DNA of 36,522 nucleotides from positions 1-36,522 of the forward strand of contig NZ_PDWP01000031.1 in NCBI RefSeq assembly GCF_010093235.1. Direction: 5' to 3'. A model generated the notes under the pieces. The model was not told where the DNA came from. It made no database searches and saw nothing but the letters and a program-made list of their open reading frames with translations. Of this stretch, positions 28,710 to 36,522 are shown piece by piece. This DNA comes from Pseudoxanthomonas suwonensis (GTDB lineage: Bacteria > Pseudomonadota > Gammaproteobacteria > Xanthomonadales > Xanthomonadaceae). Every line of letters starts with the position of its first letter. Position 1 is the first letter of the stretch. The position numbers and the translations under genes were made by a program.

Positions 28710-31700
28710 TTACGCCGTCGACGAAGCCGCGCGGGCCTTCCGCGCCACCCGCGCCCGCAGCCGGTCCAGCGCCAGGAACACCGCCGGCGTGGTGTAGAGC
28801 GTCAGCACCTGGCTGACCAGCAGGCCGCCGACGATGGCGATGCCCAGCGGGCGGCGCATTTCCCAGCCTTCGCCGGTGGCCAGCATCAGCGGCAGCATGC
28901 CCAGCAGCGCGGCTACGCTGGTCATCAGGATCGGGCGGAAGCGCAGCTTCGCGGCCTCCAGGATCGCCGCGTGCGCCGGCTGGCCCTCGCGCTGCGCGGC
29001 CAGGGCGAAGTCGACCATGAGGATGGTGTTCTTCATCACCACGCCCACCAGCAGGAACAGGCCCAGCAGCGAGATCAGGTTGAGCTCGCCATCGAAGACC
29101 AGCAGCGCCAGCAGCGCGCCGATGCCGGCCGAGGGCAGGATCGACAGGATCGCCAGCGGTTGCACCAGGCTTTCGTACAGTACGCCGAGGACCAGGTACA
29201 CCGCCAGCACCGCGCCGAGGATCAGCCACGCCTGGCGGTCGCGCAGCTGCTGCAGGCTGCCGGCCTCTTCGCCCAGGCGCGCCTGTACTTCCGTCGGCAG
29301 CATGATCTTCGCCATCGCCTGCCCGATCGCATCGGTGGCCTCGCCCAGGGTGACGCCGGGGGCGAGGGCGAAGCTGATGCGGGTGGACACGAACTGCGCG
29401 CGGTGCTGGATCCGGTCCGGGGCCATGCCGTAGTCCCAGGTCGCGAACGCCGACAGCGGCACGCGGCGTCCATCCGAGGCGATCACGTGGACCTGCTGAA
29501 GCGTCTCCGGCGACGCGGTGTGGCGCGGGTCGAGCTCCATCACCACCCGGTACTGGTTGAGGCTGTCGTAGAGCGTGGCGACCTGGCGCTGGCTGAAGGA
29601 GTTGTTGAGCACGGTGCCGACCATGCGGATGTCCACGCCCAGCCGCGCCGCCGCCTCGCGGTCGATGTGCAGCTGTACCTGGCGCATGCCCTCGTCGCCG
29701 CTGGATTCCACGTCCACCAGTTGTGGCAGCGCCGCCAGTGCCTCCTGCACTTTCGGCGTCCACTGCTGCAGCGGTTCGATGTCGCCGGCCAGCAGCTGCA
29801 GGTCCAGGTTGCCGTCGTCGTTGCCGCCGCCGATGCGGATGTCCTGGTCCACCCACAGCCACAGGTTGCCGCCCGGCACGCGGGGCAGGTTCGCGCGCAG
29901 GCGGTCGATGACTTCCCGGCTGGAGACCTTGCGCTCGGCGAGCGGCTTCATCTGCATCATCACGAAGCCATTGTTCACGCCGGTGCCGCCGCCGATGTAG
30001 CCGGCGATGTCGGCAATCGCCGGGTCCTGCAGCAGGAACTCGCGATAGGCCTGGATCTTCGGCTGCATCACCTGGAACGACAGGCCGTCGTCGCCGCGGA
30101 TGAAGCCGCGCAGCTGGCCGGTGTCCTGCTGCGGCACCGTGCCCTTGGGCACCTTGGCGAACAGGAAGGCGTTGAGCGCCACCGTCGCCGCCAGCACGCA
30201 CAACGCCAGGGGCAGGTGGGCGAGGGTGCGGTCCAGCGAGCGCAGGTACAGCCGGCGCAGGCCACCGAACAGCAGCTCGCCCAGCCGCTCCCACGGCGGC
30301 ACCACGCGGTCCGGGCCGGCGCTGCGCAGCAGGCGCGAGCACAGCGCCGGGGTGAAGCTCAGCGAGACCAGCACCGACACCGCCATCGCCGCCACCAGGG
30401 TCAGCGAGAACTCGCGGAACAGCTTCTCGACGAAGTCGTCCAGGAACAGGATCGAGACGAACACCACGCCCAGGGCGATGTTCATCGACAGCAGGGTGGC
30501 GCCGACCTCGCCGGCGCCGCGCATCGCCGCGGCCACCGGCGACAGCCCGGCGGCCAAGTGGCGGGAGATGTTCTCCAGCACCACGATGGCGTCGTCCACC
30601 ACCAGCACCGCGGCCACGATCAGCGCCATCAGCGACAGCGTGTTGAGCGAGAAGCCGGCCAGCCAGATGATCGCCAGCGCGCCGAACAGCGACACCGGGA
30701 TCGCCAGCGAGGGCACCAGCGCGGCGCGCCAGCTGCCGAGGAAGGCCAGCACCACCAGCACGACCAGGCCCACGGCCAGCACCAGGGTGGCCTCGGCCTC
30801 GCGCAGTGTGGCGCGGATCACCGGCGAGCGGTCCATCCCCACCTTCATGTCCACGCCGGCCGGCAGCAGGGCACGCAGCGTGTCCATCTGCGCGTGGATC
30901 GCGTCCACGGTGCGGATGATGTTGGCGCTGGGCTGGCGATTGACCATCATCAGCACCGCCGCGCGGCCGTTGTGGAAGCCGGAGGCGTAGCGGTTCTCGG
31001 TGCCTTCGCCGACCTGGGCGACGTCGCGCAGGTGCACGGCGCGGCCGTCGCGCCAGGCCACCACCAGGTCGCGGTATTCCTCCGCTGTGCGCAGCTGCAG
31101 GGCGGCCTCGACCTGCCACTGGCGGTCGTCCCGGGCCACCGTGCCCAGCGGACGCAGGGCGTTGGCGTTGCGGATCGCCGCGGCCACCTCCTCCAGGGCG
31201 ATGCCGTACTGGTCCAGCGCGCCGGGGTTGAGCGAGCCCCGCACCGCCGGCAGCGAGCCGCCGCCGACGCTGACCTCGCCCACGCCCGGTACCTGCGCGA
31301 TCTTCTGCGCCAGCACCGTCGATGCCACGTCGAACACCTGCGCCGGCGTGAGCGTGTCCGAGCTCAGCGCGATCGTCATGATCGGCGCCTGCGACGGATT
31401 GATCTTGCGGTACTGCGGCATGCCCGGCATGCCCGAGGGCAGCTGCGCACGCGCGGCGTTGAGCGCGGCCTGGACCTCCCGCGCTGCCTCGTCGATGTCG
31501 CGGTCCAGCGAGAACTGCAGGTCGACGCGGGTGTTGCCCTGGTTGCTGCTGGAGGTGATGCGGGTGATCCCCGGGATGCTGCCCAGCGCGCGCTCCAGCG
31601 GCGTGGCCACGGTGGCGGCCATGGACTCAGGGCTGCCGCCCGGCATGCTGGCGCTGACCTGGATGGCCGGATAGTCGACCTGCGGCAGCGGCGCCACCGG

Positions 31701-31814
31701 CAGCTGGCGCAGCGCCAGCAGGCCGCACAGCACCACCGCCACCGCGAGCAGCACGGTGGCCACCGGGCGCTCGATGAACAGCCGCGACAGGTTGGGCGAA
31801 GCGCCGTCGTGCAT
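28710..31814 (-). CDS. mdtC: RND multidrug efflux permease, MdtC-like
   Basis: This protein of about 1034 residues is a hydrophobe/amphiphile RND pump. It has 12 expected membrane helices and two large periplasmic loops. The N-terminus is NLSRLFIERPVATVLLAVAVV. The proton-relay pair is present in helix 4 (AAVLVVDDAIVVLENISRHL, about residue 406) and the helix 10 lysine in GVVMKNTILMVDFAL. ATG at 31814 was chosen because it leaves a single base after the stop of the upstream permease (TGAG then ATG), the usual coupling of mdtB and mdtC; the frame is open to 31838. Two RND permeases in tandem after one adaptor are characteristic of MdtABC, in which MdtB and MdtC form a heterotrimer. Confidence 0.93.
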   Translation of the reverse strand: MHDGASPNLSRLFIERPVATVLLAVAVVLCGLLALRQLPVAPLPQVDYPAIQVSASMPGGSPESMAATVATPLERALGSIPGITRITSSSNQGNTRVDLQFSLDRDIDEAAREVQAALNAARAQLPSGMPGMPQYRKINPSQAPIMTIALSSDTLTPAQVFDVASTVLAQKIAQVPGVGEVSVGGGSLPAVRGSLNPGALDQYGIALEEVAAAIRNANALRPLGTVARDDRQWQVEAALQLRTAEEYRDLVVAWRDGRAVHLRDVAQVGEGTENRYASGFHNGRAAVLMMVNRQPSANIIRTVDAIHAQMDTLRALLPAGVDMKVGMDRSPVIRATLREAEATLVLAVGLVVLVVLAFLGSWRAALVPSLAIPVSLFGALAIIWLAGFSLNTLSLMALIVAAVLVVDDAIVVLENISRHLAAGLSPVAAAMRGAGEVGATLLSMNIALGVVFVSILFLDDFVEKLFREFSLTLVAAMAVSVLVSLSFTPALCSRLLRSAGPDRVVPPWERLGELLFGGLRRLYLRSLDRTLAHLPLALCVLAATVALNAFLFAKVPKGTVPQQDTGQLRGFIRGDDGLSFQVMQPKIQAYREFLLQDPAIADIAGYIGGGTGVNNGFVMMQMKPLAERKVSSREVIDRLRANLPRVPGGNLWLWVDQDIRIGGGNDDGNLDLQLLAGDIEPLQQWTPKVQEALAALPQLVDVESSGDEGMRQVQLHIDREAAARLGVDIRMVGTVLNNSFSQRQVATLYDSLNQYRVVMELDPRHTASPETLQQVHVIASDGRRVPLSAFATWDYGMAPDRIQHRAQFVSTRISFALAPGVTLGEATDAIGQAMAKIMLPTEVQARLGEEAGSLQQLRDRQAWLILGAVLAVYLVLGVLYESLVQPLAILSILPSAGIGALLALLVFDGELNLISLLGLFLLVGVVMKNTILMVDFALAAQREGQPAHAAILEAAKLRFRPILMTSVAALLGMLPLMLATGEGWEMRRPLGIAIVGGLLVSQVLTLYTTPAVFLALDRLRARVARKARAASSTA

Positions 31815-31815
31815 C

Positions 31816-34800
31816 TCAGGCCGCCGTCGCGCCGGCACCCTCGGCCGCCATCTCGCGCCGGCGCGAGAGGCGGTCGAAGAACAGGTACACCACCGGGGTG
31901 GTGAACAGGGTCAGCACCTGGCTCACCAGCAGGCCGCCGACCATCACCAGGCCCAGTGGCTGGCGCAGCTCGGCGCCGGAGCCGGAGGCGAACATCATCG
32001 GTATGGCCGCGAACAGCGCCGCCAGCGTGGTCATCAGGATCGGGCGGAAGCGCAGCAGGGCGGCGCGGTGGATCGCCTCGCGCGGGGCCAGGCCCTGCTC
32101 GCGCTCGGCCTCCAGGGCGAAGTCGATCATCATGATCGCGTTCTTCTTCACCAGGCCGATCAGCAGGATGATGCCGATCACCGCGATCAGGTCCAGGCTG
32201 CGCCCGGACAGCAGCAGCGCGGCCAGCGCGCCGACCGTGGCCGAGGGCAGGGTGGAGAGGATCGTCACCGGATGGATGAAGCTCTCGTAGAGCACGCCCA
32301 GCACGATGTACATCACCAGCACCGCGGCCAGGATCAGCCACAGGGTGCTGGAGAGCGAGTTGCGGAACGCCTGCGCCGCGCCCTGCAGGCGCAGCTCGAC
32401 GCTGGCCGGCATGCCGATGTCGGCGCGCGCCTGCTCGATCGCCGCCACCGCCTCGCCGAGCGATGCGCCCGGCGCCAGATTGAAGGAGAAGGTCACTGCC
32501 GGGAACTGGCCCAGGTGGCTGACCTGCAGCGGCGTCGGGCGGGTCTCCACGCGCGCCAGGCCCGACAGCGGCGTCTGCCGGCCGTCGGCGGTGGCCACGT
32601 GGATGCGGCCGATCGCCTCAGGGCCCAGCTGGAAGCGCGGATCGGCCTCCAGGACCACGCGGTACTGGTTGGCGTGGGTGAAGATGGTCGAGACCTGGCG
32701 CTGGCCGAAGGCGTCGTACAGCGCGTCGGCGATCGCCGTGACCGATACGCCCAGGCGCGCGGCCGCATCGCGGTCGATGTCCAGCCAGGCCTGCAGGCCC
32801 TGGTCCTGCAGGTCGCTGGCCACGTCGGCCAGGGCCGGGTGCCTGCGCAGCTCCTGCAGCATCGCGCCGGTCCAGCGCGAGAGCTCGCCCAGGTCCGGCG
32901 TGGTCAGGGCGAACTGGTACTGGGTGCGGCTGACCCGGTCCTCGATGCTCAGTTCCTGCACCGGCTGCAGGTACAGGTCGATGCCCGGCACCGCCGCGGC
33001 GCGGCGCTTGATCCGCTCGATGATCTCCAGCGCGCCCGCGCTGCGCTCCGCATGCGGCTTGAGTTCGACCAGGAAACGCCCGCTGTTGAGCGTGGCGTTG
33101 CTGCCGTCCACGCCGATGAAGGAGGACAGCGTGGCCACGTCCGGATCGGCGAGGATGGCGTCGGCCAGCGCCTGCTGGCGCCGCGCCATGGCCTCGAACG
33201 AGACCGATTGCGGCGCCTCGCTGATGCCCTGGATGAGGCCTGCGTCCTGCACCGGGAAGAAGCCCTTGGGCACGGCGATGTACAGCGCGACGGTCAGGGC
33301 CAGGGTGGCCGCGGTCGCGCCCAGCATCAGCGGCTGCCGCGCCAGCACCCAGTGCAGGCCGCGGTCGTACAGCGCGACCACGCGGTCGAACATGTCGCCC
33401 TGGGCGCCGTCGGCGCCGGTTTCGCCGCCATGGCCGTGCCCGGCCTTGAGGAAGCGCGCGCACAGCATCGGGGTCAGGGTCAGCGAGACCACCAGCGAGA
33501 TGCCGATGGCCACCGCCAGGGTGATCGCGAACTCGTGGAACAGCTTGCCGACCACGTCGCCCATGAACAGCAGCGGGATCAGCACCGCGACCAGCGACAC
33601 GGTCAGCGAGACCAGGGTGAAGCCGATCTGGCGCGCGCCGTTGAGCGCGGCCTCCATCGGGCCTTCGCCTTCCTCCATGCGCCGGGCGATGTTCTCCAGC
33701 ATCACGATCGCGTCGTCGACCACGAAGCCGGTGGCGATGGTCAGCGCCATCAGGGTCAGGTTGTTGAGCGAGAACCCCGCCAGCAGCATCACCCCGAAGG
33801 GGGCCACCAGCGACAGCGGCACCGCGATCGAGGGAATGATCGTGGCCGGCACCGTGCGCAGGAACACGAAGGTCACCAGCACCACCAGGCCGATCGCCAG
33901 CAGCAGCTCGTGCTGCACGCCCTTGATCGAGGCGCGGATCGACTCGGTGCGGTCGCTGAGCACGGTCACGTCCACCGACGCGGGCATCGATGCGCGCAGC
34001 TGCGGCAGCAGGGCGTGGATCCGGTCCACCACCTCGATCACGTTGGCGCCGGGCTGGCGCTGGATGTTGACCAGGATCGCCGGCGACCTGCCGGACCAGG
34101 CGGCCAGCTGGCTGTTTTCCGGGCCCTGTTCGACCGTGGCCACGTCGCCCAGGCGCAGGGGCGCGCCGTCGTTCCAGGCCAGCACCAGGTTGCGGTACTC
34201 GGCGGCCGAACGCATCTGGTCGTTGGCATCGAGCATGGTGGCGCGGGTGGGGCCGTCGAAGCTGCCCTTGGGCATGTTGACGTTGGCCGCGCCGATCGCC
34301 CGGCGGATGTCGCCCATGCCCAGGCCCGCGGCCGCCAGCGCATGCGGGTTGACCTGGATGCGCACGGCGGGGCGCTGCCCACCGGCCAGGCTGACCAGGC
34401 CCACGCCCGGCAGCTGCGACAGGCGCTGGGCCATGCGCGTGTCGACCAGGTCGTAGACCTCCGGCAGGGCCATCGAGGGCGAGGTCACCGCCAGGGTGAG
34501 GATCGGGGTGTCGGCCGGGTTGACCTTGCGGTACACCGGCGGCATCGGCAGGTCGTCGGGCAGGAAGTTGGAGGCGGCGTTGATCGCGGCCTGCACTTCC
34601 GGCTCGGCCACGCCCAGGTCCACCTCCAGCGAGAACTGCAGGGGGATCACCGAGGCCCCGCCGGAGCTGGTCGAGGTCATCTGGTTCAGGCCCGGGATCT
34701 GGCCGAGGCGACGTTCCAGCGGCGCGGTCACCGCGCTGGTGGTCACCGACGGGCTGGCGCCCGGATACAGCGTGAGCACCTGGATGATCGGGTAATCGAC

Positions 34801-34917
34801 CTGGGGCAGCGCCGAGACCGGCAGCAGGCGGTAGGCGAACAGGCCCGACAGCAGCAGCGCCAGCATCAGCAGCGAGGTCGCCACCGGGCGCAGGATGAAC
34901 GGGCGGGACAGGTTCAT
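31816..34917 (-). CDS. mdtB: RND multidrug efflux permease, MdtB-like
   Basis: This 1033-residue RND permease begins [22 protein letters not shown]. The helix 4 aspartate pair is in [22 protein letters not shown] (about residue 400) and the helix 10 lysine in [20 protein letters not shown]. The start ATG at 34917 overlaps the stop of the adaptor gene (ATGA), so adaptor and pump are translationally coupled. The reading frame continues far upstream through the adaptor gene in a different frame, but only this start gives an RND N-terminus. With MdtC-like it would make the heterotrimeric pump; an outer-membrane channel is not encoded here and TolC is presumably elsewhere. Confidence 0.94.
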   Translation of the reverse strand: MNLSRPFILRPVATSLLMLALLLSGLFAYRLLPVSALPQVDYPIIQVLTLYPGASPSVTTSAVTAPLERRLGQIPGLNQMTSTSSGGASVIPLQFSLEVDLGVAEPEVQAAINAASNFLPDDLPMPPVYRKVNPADTPILTLAVTSPSMALPEVYDLVDTRMAQRLSQLPGVGLVSLAGGQRPAVRIQVNPHALAAAGLGMGDIRRAIGAANVNMPKGSFDGPTRATMLDANDQMRSAAEYRNLVLAWNDGAPLRLGDVATVEQGPENSQLAAWSGRSPAILVNIQRQPGANVIEVVDRIHALLPQLRASMPASVDVTVLSDRTESIRASIKGVQHELLLAIGLVVLVTFVFLRTVPATIIPSIAVPLSLVAPFGVMLLAGFSLNNLTLMALTIATGFVVDDAIVMLENIARRMEEGEGPMEAALNGARQIGFTLVSLTVSLVAVLIPLLFMGDVVGKLFHEFAITLAVAIGISLVVSLTLTPMLCARFLKAGHGHGGETGADGAQGDMFDRVVALYDRGLHWVLARQPLMLGATAATLALTVALYIAVPKGFFPVQDAGLIQGISEAPQSVSFEAMARRQQALADAILADPDVATLSSFIGVDGSNATLNSGRFLVELKPHAERSAGALEIIERIKRRAAAVPGIDLYLQPVQELSIEDRVSRTQYQFALTTPDLGELSRWTGAMLQELRRHPALADVASDLQDQGLQAWLDIDRDAAARLGVSVTAIADALYDAFGQRQVSTIFTHANQYRVVLEADPRFQLGPEAIGRIHVATADGRQTPLSGLARVETRPTPLQVSHLGQFPAVTFSFNLAPGASLGEAVAAIEQARADIGMPASVELRLQGAAQAFRNSLSSTLWLILAAVLVMYIVLGVLYESFIHPVTILSTLPSATVGALAALLLSGRSLDLIAVIGIILLIGLVKKNAIMMIDFALEAEREQGLAPREAIHRAALLRFRPILMTTLAALFAAIPMMFASGSGAELRQPLGLVMVGGLLVSQVLTLFTTPVVYLFFDRLSRRREMAAEGAGATAA

Positions 34918-36143
34918 CGCGCGGCGGCCGCCCTGGCGCCGGTGGCGCTGGCCGCGTCGCCGCCGCCTTCGGCGGTTTCGACCGCGTCGGTGGGCGCGCC
35001 GTCGGCATCGACCACCTGCACCTTGCCGCCCTCGCGCAGCCGGTCCAGGCCTTCCAGCACCACCCGCTCGCCGTCCTGGAGGCCGTCGAGCACGGCCACC
35101 CGGCCCTCGTGGCTGGCGCCGAGCTTCACCTCGCGCATGCTGGCGGTGTCGTCCTCGGCGACGACGTAGACGTAGGGACCGCGGTTGCCGGACTGCACCG
35201 CCGCATCCGGGATCGAGACCACGGCGGCGCTGCCCAGGCGCAGGCGCACGTTGACCGACTGGTTGGGGAAGAGCGATTCGTCGGCGTTGTCGAACAGGGC
35301 GCGCAGGCGCAGGGTGCCGGTCTGCACGTCGATGCGGTTGTCCAGGCTGGACAGGGTGCCGGTGGCCAGCGGCTGACGCTCGTCGCGGTCCCAGGCCTGC
35401 ACCGCAAGCGCCTGGCCTTCGCGCACCGCGGCGTGGACCGTGGGCAGCACTCCTTCGGGCAGGGCGAACACCACGCTGATCGGGCGGGTCTGGGTGATGG
35501 TGGCGATGCCGTCCTCGTCGCCGGCGCGCACCAGGTTGCCCACGTCCACCGTGCGCAGGCCGATGCGGCCGTCGATCGGGGCGGTGATGCGGGTGTAGCC
35601 CAGCTGCAGGCGGGCCTCGTCCACGGCGGCCTGGTCGCTCTCGCGGCGGCCCTCGAACTGGCGCACGCGCGCCTGCAGGTCGGACACTTCCTGGGCGGAG
35701 ACGTAGTTGGCGCCGGCCAGGTCGCGGAAGCGCTGCAGCTGGATGCGGGTGTTCTCCAGCTCGGCCAGGTTCTGCTTCTGGGTGCCCTCGGCCTGGGCCA
35801 GGCGCACCTGGAACGGGGCCGGGTCGACCTCGGCCAGCAGCTGGCCGGCGCGGACCTGCTGGCCCTCGGCGAAGGCGATGCGCACCAGTTCGCCTTCCAC
35901 CCGCGGACGCACGGTCACCGTGCGCAGCGGAGTGACCGTGCCCAGCGCCTTGATCTCCAGGTCCAGCGGGCCGCGCTCGGCAGTGGCCACCCGCACCGGC
36001 GTCGGCGGGCGCTCGCCCCAGCCGCCGCGGCCTCCGGGCGGGCCCTGGTCGTCCTTGCCGGCGCAACCGCGCCACAGCAGCAACACGGCCAGCCCCAGGC
36101 CGATGGCCAGGAGCACTTTGGACAGGCGGGTCGGTTTTTTCAT
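34914..36143 (-). CDS. mdtA: RND periplasmic adaptor, MdtA-like
   Basis: This 409-residue adaptor protein links the MdtBC pump to the outer-membrane channel. An N-terminal hydrophobic segment (about 9-25) anchors it; a cysteine follows in WRGCAG but the residues before it are not a good lipobox. Adaptor signatures are [42 protein letters not shown], a coiled-coil hairpin, and [23 protein letters not shown]. The tail is alanine- and glycine-rich. Start at 36143 ([12 protein letters not shown]) was chosen because upstream residues are proline/arginine-rich and unlike any adaptor. It is the first gene of the operon. Confidence 0.93.
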   Translation of the reverse strand: MKKPTRLSKVLLAIGLGLAVLLLWRGCAGKDDQGPPGGRGGWGERPPTPVRVATAERGPLDLEIKALGTVTPLRTVTVRPRVEGELVRIAFAEGQQVRAGQLLAEVDPAPFQVRLAQAEGTQKQNLAELENTRIQLQRFRDLAGANYVSAQEVSDLQARVRQFEGRRESDQAAVDEARLQLGYTRITAPIDGRIGLRTVDVGNLVRAGDEDGIATITQTRPISVVFALPEGVLPTVHAAVREGQALAVQAWDRDERQPLATGTLSSLDNRIDVQTGTLRLRALFDNADESLFPNQSVNVRLRLGSAAVVSIPDAAVQSGNRGPYVYVVAEDDTASMREVKLGASHEGRVAVLDGLQDGERVVLEGLDRLREGGKVQVVDADGAPTDAVETAEGGGDAASATGARAAAAR

Positions 36144-36302
36144 TGCAGGTCCATCAGGGCGACGGGCGCGGGCCCGTCGTCGGGAGGGTGTCCGGGGTGG
36201 TTGCCGGAGTACGGCGGGCCTCGCGTTCCCTGGCCGGACAGGGCGTCCGGCGCGATGCACGCCACGTGTCCAGCGATGGTACGGGACCCCTGCGCGGCGG
36301 TT

Positions 36303-36320
36303 GCATGACTTTGGTCATGC
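36303..36320. promoter_or_regulatory. Perfect inverted repeat upstream of mdtABC
   Basis: GCATGAC (36303-36309) and GTCATGC (36314-36320) flank a 4-base spacer TTTG, 160 bases upstream of the mdtA start. This could be a regulator site for the efflux operon or for a divergent gene beyond the contig end. The 36144-36425 gap holds no other feature that I can support. Confidence 0.5.
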
Positions 36321-36425
36321 TTGCGCGTACTGCCATAGGAGCTATGCCGCCATGGCACGGCTCGACGGGGGGCGAAAGGGGGCGAGGCGGCGGGCGGGCC
36401 GGGCGCCCGGCAGGACGGTCCCTGG

Positions 36426-36522
36426 CTCTTATACACATCTCAAAAAAAAAAAAGCACGCGATTCGTGGACATGTGCCACACGCAGACACATCGTGAACTG
36501 CACAGAAGAATGGTCCAAGTTA
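36426..36522. other. Tn5/Nextera adapter remnant and non-genomic tail
   Basis: CTCTTATACACATCT (36426-36440) equals the last 15 bases of the 19-base Tn5 mosaic end used in Nextera libraries. It is followed by 12 A (36442-36453) and 69 bases of less GC-rich, non-coding sequence. A natural Tn5 end is unlikely, since no transposase is nearby and the contig ends here. Treat this stretch as an assembly artefact. Confidence 0.85.

Noticed and set aside
31756..35169. An 1137-codon open frame antisense to the mdtB/mdtC genes
   Set aside because: Composition is low-complexity (H, Q, R, G), no domain was seen, and it covers two clear RND permeases on the other strand.
36426..36440. A genuine Tn5 transposon end
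   Set aside because: No transposase, no second end and no target duplication; position at the contig terminus fits library adapter.
36143..36496. A possible plus-strand gene divergent from mdtA
   Set aside because: It runs into the adapter and poly-A artefact and has no coherent protein features; an AGGAG before the ATG at 36344 is not enough.

Overview
The window is a very GC-rich, densely coding chromosomal contig. Its gene content and order (rplU-rpmA-obgE, rpsT, murJ-ribF-ileS-lspA-ispH, a four-gene emrR-emrC-emrA-emrB pump operon, mdtABC) point to a gammaproteobacterium of the Xanthomonadaceae/Lysobacteraceae (Stenotrophomonas, Pseudoxanthomonas, Luteimonas or Lysobacter type). This placement is by recognition of families and order, not by alignment. 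No insertion sequence, prophage or CRISPR array was seen.

Layout. 1-9467: housekeeping block with ribosomal proteins L21, L27 and S20, the GTPase ObgE, lipid II flippase MurJ, FAD synthetase RibF, IleRS, signal peptidase II and IspH. 9519-13873: a large MscS-type channel, an ADP-ribosylglycohydrolase followed by a DUF488 protein, and a small membrane protein with a predicted zinc ribbon. 14034-15630: tRNA-Thr(CGT) with its terminator, and radA. 15658-19099: a minus-strand run of a CcsA/YpjD-type protein, a two-partner-secretion transporter (TpsB) and an unusually short TpsA-like protein. 19257-23980: a MarR-controlled MFS tripartite efflux operon with a perfect palindrome over its promoter. 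24034-26068: a frameshifted FAD monooxygenase divergent from its own MarR-type regulator, with two operator-like sites. 26145-28391: ffh and a class IV aminotransferase. 28710-36143: an mdtABC-type RND efflux operon. 36426-36522: a Tn5/Nextera mosaic-end adapter remnant, poly-A and unrelated sequence, which is not genomic.

How the genes work together. The first block supplies translation, envelope precursor transport, lipoprotein maturation and isoprenoid synthesis. The second half is mainly envelope traffic and detoxification: two multidrug pumps of different classes, each near a perfect inverted repeat, a flavin monooxygenase with a local MarR regulator, and a TPS pair. CcsA/YpjD and ffh, which are divergent neighbours in E. 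coli, are separated here by about 7 kb of efflux and monooxygenase genes, suggesting that this segment was inserted.

The observations most worth a second look are the 298-residue TpsA-like protein that keeps the ends of a TPS module but lacks the middle and any long passenger; the paired operator sites; the one-base frameshift in the monooxygenase; the probable CTG start of lspA; and the adapter at the contig end.
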